Shown in pieces: positions 46,466 to 57,145 of a stretch of 64,000 nucleotides of DNA. Within the stretch, counting starts at the first letter, position 1. Each line of letters begins with the position of its first letter. Origin of the DNA: Liopterus haemorrhoidalis. Taxonomy: Eukaryota; Arthropoda; Insecta; Coleoptera; Dytiscidae. The stretch is from NCBI GenBank assembly GCA_963971575.1, contig OZ020611.1:225114260-225178259 (forward strand), written 5' to 3'. The position numbers and the translations under genes are program-made. The notes below the pieces were generated by a model. That model had not been told where the DNA came from and made no database searches. It saw nothing but the letters and a program-made list of their open reading frames with translations.

Positions 46466-47320
46466 CTAAAACCATTAAAAACAAATCATAACATTTTTAT
46501 GGCTTTTGCTACTGATGCAATTAGCCAGGTTAACTTTAATTTTCCGTGTTCAAATTCCATGCCTGAACCGTATGTTTCGAATGCCGATACGGTGCCGAAC
46601 CGTATGTTACCACTACGCTACGGCGGTCGGCATAACATACCATGTTAGCCCAAACATAACGCGATATTTTTTGACCAATTATTTTCTGTGAAAAAATTGA
46701 ATCGCGTTAAATTCTAGGTCTAGGAAATTGGATACAAATAAACAACCCTTCTTATTAGTACGCATATGCCTCCACACCATCATAAGAAAAGTGAAAAAAC
46801 GCTCTTTGAAAGTTATTGAAGTCAACTGGTTACGACAAGTCCAGAATTACTGTTATGCTTGCCGTTATTGCTGATGGACAGAAGCTTCAACTTCGATATA
46901 TTGAAACGTAAAGCAAAGCCCTAAGAAAAGCTGCATCCAAGAATAATTTTTCTGGACCAAGAAAAAGGTTGGATGAATGTGATATGCGGAAAACGGCCAG
47001 GTTCTCTGAGAAAACCTCGTTCCTTAATGCATTTCGAGGCCACCTTAGGTCAGGTGTTAAGGAAGAAATTCAGGTATTTAATTCCGATAGTACCAGGTGC
47101 TATGACACCTCAGTTATAAGTCTTGGATCACAGTTCATATCAGACCTTTGTGGAATACACACGTATTGTTCAGAGCAGTGATATATTAACTATTGTTATC
47201 AGCGTAATCCTCTATTAATTAGTAGATTATAAACTAGGTGTAAATTTCCATTTGTGTACAAGAAAGTGTTGTGTTTTTCTAATATACAGTGTAAAACTCT
47301 ATCAATTTAACTTGGGCACA

Positions 47321-48853
47321 ATGCCCAAAAAGCCCCCTGATGGGGGTGAAACCCCGCCTTCCTTTTCTCAAACTACTCAAGCGTGCCTACAGGCTTTACA
47401 AACAATTTATGATAAAAATGACTCTAACGAAATGGAAATTTCCTACACTATGAACAACCCAGATTCAACAGGATTGAAAAGACGTATGGATTTACCCTTA
47501 GATCAACAACAAAAGTCCAAGCAAATAAATCCTGGTAATCAACAACAATTGTCCACCACAAATGAAACAATAACCAACGATATTACACCATACACCAAAA
47601 ACAGACTGAATCGATATTCGAATGCTGATTCATCGCCATATTATATACTTTTAGAAAACAAGAAAAACGACAAAAATATAGGAAGATTGCACCACATGGC
47701 CATCGGTAAACTCCTATTTACGAAATTTAAAGAGGAATCAAAAGACATCATCAATGTATCAAAAGTAAATTACAGTAGAATTAAAATTGAAACAAAATCG
47801 GCAACAGTCGCTAACAAAATTCTAGATTCGCAGGAACTGATATCTAGCGATATAGTGGCCTATATCCCTGAAATCAAAATGTTTTGGAAAGGAGTGATTA
47901 GACAAGTAGACACGTCAATATCCAACGAAGAACTAAGGCTAGAAGCTGTATCTGAAGTTCAAATTAATGACGTTAACCGCATCTCAAGGAAAATTATATC
48001 GGAATCCAACATCACATTTGAACCAACTCAAACAGTTATTGTAACCTTTAGAGGACAATTTCTTCCCAGTTTTATATCAATATATGGTGCACGATGCAAG
48101 GTAGAGGCCTACGTACATAGAGTCACACAATGCCTGAAATGTTTAAGATTTGGTCATGTTGCGAAATTCTGTAAAAGTTCCCCGAGATGTAGCACATGCG
48201 GCGCGCTTCACCTGTCCGAAAACTGTGACGCAGATAAAGAAAATCCTATATGTATATTCTGCAAAGGCTTACACAAAGCAACTGACAATACATGTCCTGT
48301 ACATAAAGATCAGAGAGAAATAAAAAAATATATGGCCCACAACAACGTAGATTATCAAGAAGCGAAAAAGAACTATAAATCTTATGCTTCGGCAATCACA
48401 AACCCAAGAATAAATGAAAATTCCGCTTTCCCTCCCTTAACCCAACAGAATAGATTTAGTGTACTTAGCCATAGTATGCCAGACGAAGAAAACGCTACGG
48501 AATATACTTCCAACATGACTTTTCGCAGACCCCAATATTTACCTAAACCTCAAATAAGTAACAATACATATCGAGAATCTCAAGTCAATGTATACCCCTA
48601 CAATAACGCAAAAACAACACAATCATCTCAATCTTCATCCCAAGGTTTAATAACCCACAACCCATATCCCCCCCAACACCACCTACGCTCCTCAAATCTA
48701 AACACACTCTCCAATCCAGCGACTACAACCCCTGCAGAACCCGACATCACAACATTATGCAATTTAATTGTTAACATAATAAACCAGTACAATAATAGTT
48801 TCAAAATTAGCTCCTCTGACATCATACAATTATTAAACTCGGCGCGAAAATGA
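47321..48853 (+). CDS. LINE ORF1: nucleic-acid-binding gag-like protein
   Basis: Binds the element's RNA and forms the ribonucleoprotein particle (known for ORF1 proteins of this group). About 510 residues from MPKKPPDGG; this Met is preferred over the in-frame one at 47252 because the leader before it is hydrophobic and lies near the 5' end. Features in order: polar N-terminus, a domain around IKIETKSATVANKIL, then three zinc knuckles (CLKCLRFGHVAKFC; CSTCGALHLSENC; CIFCKGLHKATDNTC) at about residues 265-330, and a Gln/Asn/Pro-rich C-terminus. The stop overlaps the ORF2 start. Confidence 0.92.
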   Translation: MPKKPPDGGETPPSFSQTTQACLQALQTIYDKNDSNEMEISYTMNNPDSTGLKRRMDLPLDQQQKSKQINPGNQQQLSTTNETITNDITPYTKNRLNRYSNADSSPYYILLENKKNDKNIGRLHHMAIGKLLFTKFKEESKDIINVSKVNYSRIKIETKSATVANKILDSQELISSDIVAYIPEIKMFWKGVIRQVDTSISNEELRLEAVSEVQINDVNRISRKIISESNITFEPTQTVIVTFRGQFLPSFISIYGARCKVEAYVHRVTQCLKCLRFGHVAKFCKSSPRCSTCGALHLSENCDADKENPICIFCKGLHKATDNTCPVHKDQREIKKYMAHNNVDYQEAKKNYKSYASAITNPRINENSAFPPLTQQNRFSVLSHSMPDEENATEYTSNMTFRRPQYLPKPQISNNTYRESQVNVYPYNNAKTTQSSQSSSQGLITHNPYPPQHHLRSSNLNTLSNPATTTPAEPDITTLCNLIVNIINQYNNSFKISSSDIIQLLNSARK

Positions 48854-51800
48854 ATTCTTTCAATAATATCCCTTTTAATATTTTTCAATGGAACAGCTGT
48901 TCCATAAAATCCAAAAAGTCCCAACTAGAAAATATCCTTGCATATTACAATATATCCTGTGCTCTAATATCGGAAACATGGCTACTAAACTCAGAAAATT
49001 TCAATATATCCGGATACAACACGATTCGTTGCGATAGATTTGATGGCTATGGCGGATGCTGTATATTGCTTAAAAGAAACATACCGTATAGTATCAACAA
49101 TTTAAATATTCCGAATATTGACACCATACAGATATGCTCAATAACCATACACTTTCAAAATAGGAAATTAGACATCATCTCCTCGTACTGTTCACCTAAG
49201 CACCGCATAAACAGCAATACATGGGATATGATATTTACGCAGTTTTCACACCCGTTTATATTTGGCGGTGATACCAATTGTCACAACATTTCTTGGGGAT
49301 GCAAAAGCGTCGACTTCGAAGGAATAAATTTCAATGACTCCATAAATAACTGTTCCTTAACTTTACTCAATGATGGATCACCCACACTATTTAATAAAGA
49401 AATAGCAGTCGATATATCTGTTTGCTCACCTTCAATTGCTACGTATATAAATTGGACAACAGTTTCCAATACATATGGCTCAAATCATTTCCCTGTATTA
49501 CTAAATTGTCATCTTTATAAAATCAACGACTACATTACCATCCTGCCGAAAATTAAATGGGACATAAACAAAGCGGACTGGACCAATTATTATAATATAG
49601 CAAAAGAATTTACAAGTAGTTACGATATAAACAATTTTGCTCAACTGGACATAACATCAAAATACAATATTTTCCTAAATATTATAAATACAACAGCAGA
49701 TCAAACAATCCCTATAAAACAACCAGTTCACGCTCCGGCCTTCAAACTTCGACCATGGTGGGACAGCGATTGCACCAGCCAACATAAAACCGCCAATGAA
49801 GCATATAAATTATATAAAACACAGATGTCCTTTGAAAATTTTCTCAAATGTAAACAAGAAACCGCGAAATTTAGAAGATTAGTTAAAAACAAGAAAAGAG
49901 AATCTTGGAGAAATTATTGTACCAGCATGAACAAGTACACTCCAGTCAAAGAGGTTTGGGAAAAAGTTAAAATCATTAACAACTCGTACAAAGAATCAAA
50001 TAACAAAAATTGTACTAACACAGATTGGATTGATGAATTTTTCACAAAGCTCACTCCCAGCACATGCGAGGAAAACATAACTCTACCAAACATACATCAA
50101 AACATAAATCATGAACCTCAATCTCCATTCACATTTAATGAACTTCAATACGCCCTTAAAAAAACAACTAATACATCTCCTGGTATTGACGATATCCACT
50201 ACTCTATGTTATCAAATCTGCCTCTCAGCACCAAGACTCTCTTACTAGACATATATAACGATATCTGGATTAACTTCAAAAACATACCCCAATGGTCAGA
50301 AATTATAGTCATACCTATCCCTAAACCAAATAAGGACCCTAATGTTGCAAAATCATATAGACCAATCGCCCTATCAAGCTGTGTAGTAAAAACCTATGAA
50401 AGATTAATAAAGATTCGACTAGAGTGGTGGCTTGAAATGAACAACTGCCTACCGTCATACCAACATGGATTCAGAAGAGGTCACAGCACCATGGACAACC
50501 TTTCAACCCTAGTCACTGATATACAATTAGCGAATACTAATATGGACTACTGTATCGCAATCTATATAGATATTATGGGAGCATATGACCATGTGTCCAG
50601 CAAAATACTGAAAGAAAAATTGCTACTGCTAGGATTACCATCAATTTTCATCATAGCAATCATCAATCTAGTCCAAAAACATAAAATATACATTAAACAC
50701 TGTGGTAAATTACTTGGTCCAAGATTATCTTTTCAAGGCCTACTACAAGGATCAGTTCTGGCTCCCTTGTTGTTTAACGTATACACGACTGACATACAAC
50801 ATTACATGAAACCAGAAATAGGCATAGTCCAGTTCGCAGATGACTTCAGTCTCTATTTTGCACATAAAAAATATAAAGAGGCACGCCACGAGCTAAATAT
50901 TGCATTTAAACAATTCCAAGAATGGACTTTTAATAATGGGCTCAGTATCTCATATGAAAAGACCGTTGCAAGCGTATACACAAGACATCGGTTGTCTCCA
51001 AGCCTAACCTCTATTAAATTAGGCTTCCGCAATATAGAAATAAAGAACGAGGTTAAATTTCTAGGTATCATCATTGACAATAAACTATCCTGGAAACCCC
51101 ATGTAAATTATATTATGAAAAAATGCGAACCACGTATCAATCTTCTTAGGAGCATAACTAGTCTAAATTGGGGAGCTGATCCCAACACATGCTTAATTCT
51201 TTACAACAATCTAATTTTGTCTATTATCGACTATGGTTGCGTTGTCTATGGGTCAGCTACAAAAAATATTCTTCATCCTCTGGAAATATTACAGAACAGA
51301 GCAATTAAGGCAAGTCTTGGAGTAATGCACTCTACACCCACCAATATTTTACTAGCCGAAGCGCATATAATGCCTTTACCTTTACGAAGGAAACTAATAA
51401 CTAGTCGCTTTCTAATAAGTAGATCTAAAGTTATCACCAACATCAAATATGCAAAGTTAGCGGCTGAAGTATTTACACACAAATACTGGACCAAAAAACC
51501 TGTTCCTCCTCTAGCAGATTGTCTGACGTATATAGCGGACATCATAGACACTACTATAGGAAGTTCTCCACCCTGCTATAGGTACCCGTGGCAATTCTCT
51601 CTGCTCAATGATGAATTTAAAGAAGATATTTTTAACTTTAATAATGCAGAAATAACGAATGCAATGTTTCTAAAGAAGATAAACAAGAAATGGCCAAACT
51701 CATGCCACTTGTACACAGATGGCTCAAAAACCAACAACGGAACAGGATGCGCCTTCTATGATGTCACTAATAATATTTCCAAAAAATTTAAAATTGGAAA

Positions 51801-52554
51801 TAACCACTCAGTGTACACCGCAGAATTAATTGCAATATATGAGTGCCTACAGCACCTTCTCCAGCAACCAACACATACTTACTTGTTATTCACCGACAGC
51901 AAGGCAGCAGTTATAAAACTTCGGAAACCCGGATTTGATATAAATACACCTCCTTTAATATACAACATTATAAACACAATCAAAACTCTAATAGAAACTG
52001 GTACGTCAATCACAATAGTTTGGGTAAAAGGTCATGCGCGAATTCACTACAACGAATTGGTAGATTCACTGGCGAAAGTAGCAACCATTTCAGGAAACGA
52101 TACAGCATATCCACTTACTCCGAAGGATTGTAATATTCTCATCAAAAAAAGAATTATAGAAATATGGGAAAAAGATTATAAACAATCCACTCTAATCAAA
52201 GGCATACACTTCGGATACCTTCAGCCAACTCTGCCTAGCTGTCCCTGGTTCAAGACTTACAACTCTAGGAAGCTGATATCAACAATGTGCCGAATACGCT
52301 TTAATCACCATTTTCTTCCTTCGCACCTTCACAGAATTAAAATGTCAGCAAACCCCTATTGTAATTGTGACCAAAATATAGTTTGTGACTTGAACCATAT
52401 TCTGTTTAACTGTCCTCAGTCACAACATTTACGAGACAGATTTTTAAAATCGCTTAATATGCCACTCCCGTTAGATGTAAGATGTATCCTATCCAATATG
52501 GACAAGATACCTATTATATATGAATATATTGAAAATATTAAAATTAAAATATAA
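48850..52554 (+). CDS. LINE ORF2: endonuclease, reverse transcriptase, RNase H
   Basis: Enzyme for target-primed reverse transcription; 1234 residues, intact. Apurinic-type endonuclease at about 5-225 (QWNSCSIKSKK, SETW, GGDTNCHNISWG near 138, SNHFPVLLN). Reverse transcriptase at about 480-760 (YRPIALSSCVVKTYERL, HGFRRGHSTMDNL, IYIDIMGAYDHV, GLLQGSVLAPLLFN, catalytic FADD at about 661-664, FLGIIIDNKLSW). RNase H at about 950-1080 (YTDGSKTNNGTG near 953, AELIAIYECL, FTDSKAAV, WVKGHARIHYNELVDSLAK). A C-terminal cysteine motif (CNCDQNIVCDLNHILFNC) near 1175. All key residues look present. It starts within the ORF1 stop (ATGA), so translation probably uses reinitiation. Confidence 0.95.
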   Translation: MNSFNNIPFNIFQWNSCSIKSKKSQLENILAYYNISCALISETWLLNSENFNISGYNTIRCDRFDGYGGCCILLKRNIPYSINNLNIPNIDTIQICSITIHFQNRKLDIISSYCSPKHRINSNTWDMIFTQFSHPFIFGGDTNCHNISWGCKSVDFEGINFNDSINNCSLTLLNDGSPTLFNKEIAVDISVCSPSIATYINWTTVSNTYGSNHFPVLLNCHLYKINDYITILPKIKWDINKADWTNYYNIAKEFTSSYDINNFAQLDITSKYNIFLNIINTTADQTIPIKQPVHAPAFKLRPWWDSDCTSQHKTANEAYKLYKTQMSFENFLKCKQETAKFRRLVKNKKRESWRNYCTSMNKYTPVKEVWEKVKIINNSYKESNNKNCTNTDWIDEFFTKLTPSTCEENITLPNIHQNINHEPQSPFTFNELQYALKKTTNTSPGIDDIHYSMLSNLPLSTKTLLLDIYNDIWINFKNIPQWSEIIVIPIPKPNKDPNVAKSYRPIALSSCVVKTYERLIKIRLEWWLEMNNCLPSYQHGFRRGHSTMDNLSTLVTDIQLANTNMDYCIAIYIDIMGAYDHVSSKILKEKLLLLGLPSIFIIAIINLVQKHKIYIKHCGKLLGPRLSFQGLLQGSVLAPLLFNVYTTDIQHYMKPEIGIVQFADDFSLYFAHKKYKEARHELNIAFKQFQEWTFNNGLSISYEKTVASVYTRHRLSPSLTSIKLGFRNIEIKNEVKFLGIIIDNKLSWKPHVNYIMKKCEPRINLLRSITSLNWGADPNTCLILYNNLILSIIDYGCVVYGSATKNILHPLEILQNRAIKASLGVMHSTPTNILLAEAHIMPLPLRRKLITSRFLISRSKVITNIKYAKLAAEVFTHKYWTKKPVPPLADCLTYIADIIDTTIGSSPPCYRYPWQFSLLNDEFKEDIFNFNNAEITNAMFLKKINKKWPNSCHLYTDGSKTNNGTGCAFYDVTNNISKKFKIGNNHSVYTAELIAIYECLQHLLQQPTHTYLLFTDSKAAVIKLRKPGFDINTPPLIYNIINTIKTLIETGTSITIVWVKGHARIHYNELVDSLAKVATISGNDTAYPLTPKDCNILIKKRIIEIWEKDYKQSTLIKGIHFGYLQPTLPSCPWFKTYNSRKLISTMCRIRFNHHFLPSHLHRIKMSANPYCNCDQNIVCDLNHILFNCPQSQHLRDRFLKSLNMPLPLDVRCILSNMDKIPIIYEYIENIKIKI

Positions 52555-52689
52555 GAAAATAATAACAAACATGTTTGCTAATTAAATTCAAGAAAATTTT
52601 AAATGTATGTACTATTGTATGATGTTATGAAATGATATGTAATATAATTGTAACCCCTGGCTAATGGTCCTGGTAACCAAGGCCATATA

Positions 52690-52725
<36 letters not shown>

Positions 52726-52897
52726 TGGATGTGGTTGTCAATAAACCATTTAAAGACAACTTACGAAAAGAATACAATAATTGGGTATTAGCGGGAAATC
52801 ACCCATTGTCACCTTCAGGAAAAACAAAGTAATCTTCAGTCTTACTTAGGAGAATGGATTGCGACCGCCTGGCACAAGATCGAACCTAAATCGTTAG

Positions 52898-53041
52898 CAG
52901 TGACGGACTAAGGAAAATCGAGGCCCTAGGCAAGATTCTCATTGGAATGGAAAAAAATACATAATAAAACCATCTTACGGGCCTAAAAAAATAAGGGCCC
53001 TAGGCAGTTTTCTAGTCTGCCTAGGCCAAAGTCCGTCCTTG
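52898..53041. mobile_element. hAT MITE (144 bp)
   Basis: Ends CAGTGACGGACTAAGG and AAAGTCCGTCCTTG, flanked by ATCGTTAG / ATCGATAG (7 of 8). CCCTAGGCA words occur in both halves. Nested in the pogo relic. Confidence 0.82.
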
Positions 53042-53374
53042 ATCGATAGTGATGGTTTTAAGAAATGCTGCATTTCAAATAATTTAAATGGGTCTGAAGA
53101 TGATATTTTGTGGGAGACTGAAAGCAAGCTAACGATACCGATGCGATTTTCGGTTAACTTTTTTTTTCAAAATATCTTCATGAAAAATTTTGGTGTCGCG
53201 TTAAATTCGGGGTCGCGTTATATTCGGGGTCGCGTTATATTCGGGCCAATACGGCAATTAAAATATTAATATATTTGCGTGAGGAAACGGCTGAAGAGTA
53301 TATAGGAATAAGGCAATATATCAGTATATCGAGTAAATATTTGAAAAGAAAAAAACTAGTTGGTTGCGAACAAA

Positions 53375-53560
53375 TATTCGAGGTATGATCAAAAAGATCG
53401 TGCAATTTTTTAATTTACGAAACAATATTTATTCATCAATTTTTATATTGTCTCCTTCAAATTAGTCCTCTGCGGATATAATGAACTTATGCCACCATAT
53501 ATTCCAGTTTTCAAAACACTTCTGAAACGCATATTTTGGTATAACATATATATATAACAT
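53375..53560 (-). pseudogene. Mariner transposase C-terminal end
   Basis: Minus strand reads AFQKCFENWNIWWHKFIISA, ED, one stop, then FEGDNIKIDE: the mariner C-terminal signature. It is followed by a terminal-repeat-like TTGCACGATCTTTTTGATCA. The rest is missing. Confidence 0.75.
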
Positions 53561-53699
53561 ATATAATATAGAATTATTATTCTCTGTTTAAATCTCATTT
53601 TAAAAAAATGTATCTTAGGGAGCAATGGGAGTGGGCATCTTCTGAAATTGCAATATCTCACTCTTTATTTGAGTCAGCTGTTATTAAATACTCTAGCAG

Positions 53700-53728
53700 A
53701 CCCGTTGCCAACAACGTTGGCAAACTGA
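53700..53728. repeat. CCGTTGCCAAC word, inverse at 58470-58489
   Basis: CCCGTTGCCAACAACGTTGG is itself palindromic, and its inverse (TTGCCAACACAGTTGGCAAC) stands beside the mariner at 58494. The rest of the flanks does not match, so these may be the ends of one dispersed element or separate insertions. Confidence 0.35.
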
Positions 53729-54074
53729 TATCCAGAGTTGGGCAAATAGCAATCAAACTAATGATTGAGGATTGAGATTAAAAATTTAATTTCAAAACTT
53801 GATTAATGAGTAAGGGACATCACTCATAATTAGGGTCCGGCAAAAATATGCAACGGTACTTTAGTTAGGTGTTTTTTGATAAAAACGGCACTTGTGTTAT
53901 CTGTAAAAATAAAATGTAATTATATATATTTGTAATGTGCCCTGCTGACAAATAGTGTAGCGTATAAAAATTTAATATCTTATCAAAATCTGACCAATGG
54001 CAAAGGAGTGACCGGAATTACCTATCTCGGATATAATCCCAAAATAATGAGGTATCATTATTAATACAAGAATT

Positions 54075-54318
54075 GCCAACGGAGTGGCCGAGCGCATTGA
54101 GTAGTGCAGTTTAGACTGGAGGTCTGGACTGGGCGGTCGGTGGTTCGAGCCTCCTTCGTTGGTGATATTATTCGGGCGAGAATAATATGTTTACATTAAT
54201 CCCAATTTCACAATCATTCACCCCTCATCCAGGTGTAGGAGCTCGCCCCCTGGCATCGGCGATTAGCCTCGTTGCAGAAATAGGCCGATGTAAAATAAAA
54301 AAATAAATGAAATAAGAT
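54075..54318 (+). mobile_element. tRNA-derived SINE (244 bp)
   Basis: The first 90 bp resemble a class II (Ser/Leu-like) tRNA: GCCAACG pairs with CGTTGGT, A-box GTGGCCGAGCGCATTGAG, an anticodon-like stem with loop CTGGAGG (GGA), and B-box GGTTCGAGCC. The T stem has a mismatch and one extra base. A non-tRNA body (GGCATCGGCGATTAGCCTCG) and an AAATAAAAAAATAAATG tail follow. The 7-bp duplication AAGAATT flanks both ends (54068-54074, 54319-54325). Confidence 0.85.
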
Positions 54319-54325
54319 AAGAATT

Positions 54326-55193
54326 CATTGCGGTACAAGTGTTTTATTCTTTTGTTTTTTGTTGGTTTTTTGTTAAAATCAAGTTTAAAATAGCACGCCT
54401 ATGGCAAAAGTACCGTTGAATATTTTTACCTGTCTCTACTCATAATGCAGTTATTCACAATGGTAACTAAATTAATTATTTACTCACTGTCATGATTAAA
54501 TTTTTAGTTATGATTGAAACTAAAATCAGGATTGAGATTTGATTTTTTCACTCTCAATGGTCATTGGAATTTAGTATTTATACATTGTAGACATCTGACG
54601 CAGAATTAATTTGTGAAAAATTTAAGTGATATATTTTACAATTATATATAGGCCAATGATGGTAAAAGAAGAAATCTTTTATTTAAATCGAAAACGGTAG
54701 ATTTTGGGTGGCTGAGAAATCATTTATCCTTTGCGCACACCTCGAAAATATCTAGGTTGGTCAATATGGTCGGTAGACTAATGCCCAATACAACAATATA
54801 TTTAAATACCTAGGACCGGGTATGGTTTACTTATATTAATTTTATTTTTCAATAAAAGTATTAACGTCTAGTTGCACTAGTTTTACTTAAATTTTAAGCA
54901 TTCATTGAATCAAATTCAACAAAATTTCGTAGCAACGCATTGGGCTGCTAGAGATATGTTTGTGATTTAAGGAAAGCTGGTGAAACTAAGCATAAGATAA
55001 TTAAAACTATAAATAGTCATGGACAAGAACTCTATCAAAAACCATAAAGAAAAGACACAAGAAACGAAGGTTTAGGTGTCGATAGTTCCACTTTTACTGT
55101 ATAGTGGCACTTTTTAATCAAAATTTGTTTGGCCACTTATTTTAAAAAACACAATTCAAAAATATTAGTTAATATTATACATATGTAACTTAC
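54326..55193. other. Intron sequence just below gene 3 exon 1, nothing recognised
   Basis: AT-rich, no coding frame or terminal repeats seen. It is the first 870 bp of gene 3 intron 1. Confidence 0.5.
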
Positions 55194-55269
55194 CTTCACA
55201 GATAGCTATTGGTACTAATTGCAAAAGTGAAACTAATTGCAAAAAATATAATACTTTTTTTGTATACAT
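55194..55269 (-). CDS. Gene 3 exon 1: signal peptide
   Basis: ATG at 55269, then 25 codons plus one base and a GTAAGT donor. The peptide is MYTKKVLYFLQLVSLLQLVP then IAICE: a basic start, a long leucine-rich core and a small-residue cleavage region. The phase-1 end joins to exon 46337-46465 to form a Val codon, in the frame of SPGSNC. The start is chosen because it is the first ATG before the hydrophobic core and has the same layout as gene 1. Total predicted gene 3 product is about 540 residues if the tail exon is right. Confidence 0.75.
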
Positions 55270-55507
55270 TTCGAGTTACGTCGCACGCTGTTGTTCATTG
55301 ACAGTCAACAAATAATATCGAATAAAAAATATTGCCCAGGTATTTTATCATGGATTATATAGATATTTCCAATAATTTTCCAATACATTTTTTTATCATT
55401 TTGAAGGACAGAAAACAGTGGCGTCTTAAGAGGGGATTATCCGATAAAATATTAACATAACGGATAGCTGTGGAAATGGCTGTGTCCGTAAATAGGTTAG
55501 TGTCGAA

Positions 55508-55750
55508 AGGATTCTGCGGGTTGCGGATATAAATAATGCAACTAGATCTAGTTAGTCTGTTTCGAAATATTTTATTTCTTCATCAGAGCTTCATCTAAGT
55601 TTAAAAAAAAACCTAATCTAGTAACGTAAGATCATTGTTCTGTAGTTAAAATTAGTCATTGTGTAAAAAAAAAAGTTAGGAGTCAGGTAATAAAAATATA
55701 TGTAATAAAAAAGTTAAAAATGAATTCTTAAACAATTAACAGTAAAAAAA
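55508..55750 (-). repeat. Penelope-like terminal repeat fragment c (uninterrupted)
   Basis: Contains the inverse of CTGATGAAGAAAT...GAAAC together with GTTAGGAGTCAGGTAATAAA and marks the unbroken form of 35684-35793 plus 36807-36990. It lies upstream of gene 3 exon 1. Confidence 0.6.
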
Positions 55751-55944
55751 TATCGTGGGAATCATGAGCATCAACATTTCAAGATGTTGATGGTTATTAA
55801 ACTATGTAGAGATATTAAGTTCATCGACATATTACCTTTGTAAAGCTGGTTAGGTAAATTATGTCACGGATAGAAAGAAGATGTAATCTACCATATATTT
55901 AGAAAATAAACTATGGCCAGTTTTTTCCCGACATTAAGATTAAA

Positions 55945-56836
55945 ACTGAAATACACAGCTGAAGTTTACGCACCGTCGAAAGCCCCGGAGAACATAAAAC
56001 ACGAAGCAAATAGAAATTTCGTAATTTATACTGACTCACTTAGTTCACTACTTACTATTAAAAAAATATAACCAGCATTAAATCAGATCAAAAAAATCCA
56101 AGACAAAATAACAACACTTCAACACAGTAAAAATATCAATTTAATATTCGTATGGATCCCATCCCATATCGGCATACCCGGCAACGAGAAGGCGGACACA
56201 GCTGCGAAAGAAGCAACTAACAATCAGACAACATGTGAAGAATCCATCCAAACATATGATGCGACTGCAATAACAAAACAAAAGCTCAACAAAAAATGGC
56301 TAGAAAATTGGCAAATGGAAGGAAATAACAAGTTAAGAAGAATAAAAGAAAACATTGATCCATGGATAGTGAACAGATGTAGAAAGGTTCAAACTGTCAT
56401 CAACAGACTGAGAGTTGGACATACACGGTTAACAAACGCTTACATTTTTCAACACCAAGAATCACCACGGTGCGAAGAGTGCCAAACAACGCTGACCGTG
56501 GAACACTTCCTCATCCAATGCACAAAATACAAAAATGAAAGGGAAAATAGCGAGGTACCAACAACTTTAAAGGAATTTTTAGGAAACAACATATCCAAAA
56601 TAATAAATTTTCTAATAGATACAAACCTCTTTCAACATATATAAAATAACTTTCATGTAACCTTATAGAAATATTTCAAACTTTAATTAACTGTAATGTC
56701 ATTGTAACTTAAAACTGCACTACTATATGTAATGTAAAATATTCTTATAATTATAAAACAATGTAACCACTACAAGGTGCCAATAACCTCCGCAGTTGAG
56801 GCACCTAAATAACACGTAACAAAAAAAAAAAAAAAA
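55945..56836 (+). pseudogene. 5'-truncated non-LTR retrotransposon, RNase H end with poly(A)
   Basis: Reads TAEVYAPSKAPENIKHEANR, FVIYTDSLSSLLTIKKI, one stop, then IFVWIPSHIGIPGNEKADTA (RNase H), KKWLENWQMEGNNKLRR, VINRLRVGHTRLTNAYIF and CEECQTTLTVEHFLIQC (C-terminal cysteine motif), ending at 56641. A 3' UTR ends in 16 A at 56821-56836. Its sequence differs from the full-length LINE, so it is a different family. Confidence 0.88.
56315..56644 (+). pseudogene. Longest open piece of the truncated LINE ORF2
   Basis: 109 residues, LRVGHTRLTNAYIFQHQESP then CEECQTTLTVEHFLIQCTKY. Not a host gene; part of 55945-56836. Confidence 0.85.
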
Positions 56837-56879
56837 GATAGAAGAACTCCAAAATAACTCAATGTTTTAATGTCAAATA

Positions 56880-57145
56880 CGAGTGTCATCCTATAATATA
56901 ATACGCCTGTTTGTATGTTCGTATGTTCGACCGGACGCCTGTTTGTATGTTCGACCGGTCGTTTCTTCATTCCCCGATAGAGGCGCGCATATATTAATTA
57001 TTTATGTCAAAATTGTTTAAAATATATTGTTGATGCAATAATAGTGAATTTTCTACGAACACTTTTTATAATTATTATAAGATGCAATAATAGTGAATAT
57101 TCTACGAACACTTTTTATAATAATTGATAGAATTGTAAGAAATTA
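56880..57145 (+). repeat. Short direct repeats
   Basis: GTTTGTATGTTCGACCGG-type words repeat at 56908-56965, and a unit of about 66 bp (GATGCAATAATAGTGAAT, TTCTACGAACACTTTTTATA) is duplicated at 57032 and 57081. Confidence 0.75.

Larger units (their letters stand above)
47129..52720 (+). mobile_element. Full-length I/LOA-like non-LTR retrotransposon (5.6 kb)
   Basis: Complete by structure: start CACAGTTCATATCAGACC, two long frames overlapping by ATGA, a 3' tail of about 29 A, and an 11-bp target duplication AAGTCTTGGAT (47118-47128; second copy ends at 52730). Both frames are open, so it is young. The presence of RNase H and C-terminal cysteines, with three ORF1 zinc knuckles, points to the I/LOA side of the Jockey superfamily. 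Confidence 0.93.
46648..53246 (+). mobile_element. pogo-type element (relic) hosting a LINE and a hAT MITE
   Basis: Left end GCCCAAACATAACGCGA (46648) and right end TCGCGTTATATTCGGGC (to 53246) are inverted repeats; the right one is tandemly repeated. Transposase pieces flank the LINE: MLAVIADGQKLQLRYIET near 46860, then VPGAMTPQL up to 47117, continuing after the LINE with VLDVVVNKPF and DNLRKEYNNWV (52722-52800). Without inserts the element would be about 0.85 kb, so it had already lost much of its coding region. Confidence 0.82.

Noticed and set aside
47252..47320. Upstream Met at 47252 as ORF1 start
   Set aside because: The leader is hydrophobic and unlike ORF1 N-termini; the Met at 47321 has a better context.
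54075..54165. Functional tRNA-Ser gene
   Set aside because: T stem has a mismatch and an extra base, and it is fused to a SINE body with tail and target duplication.
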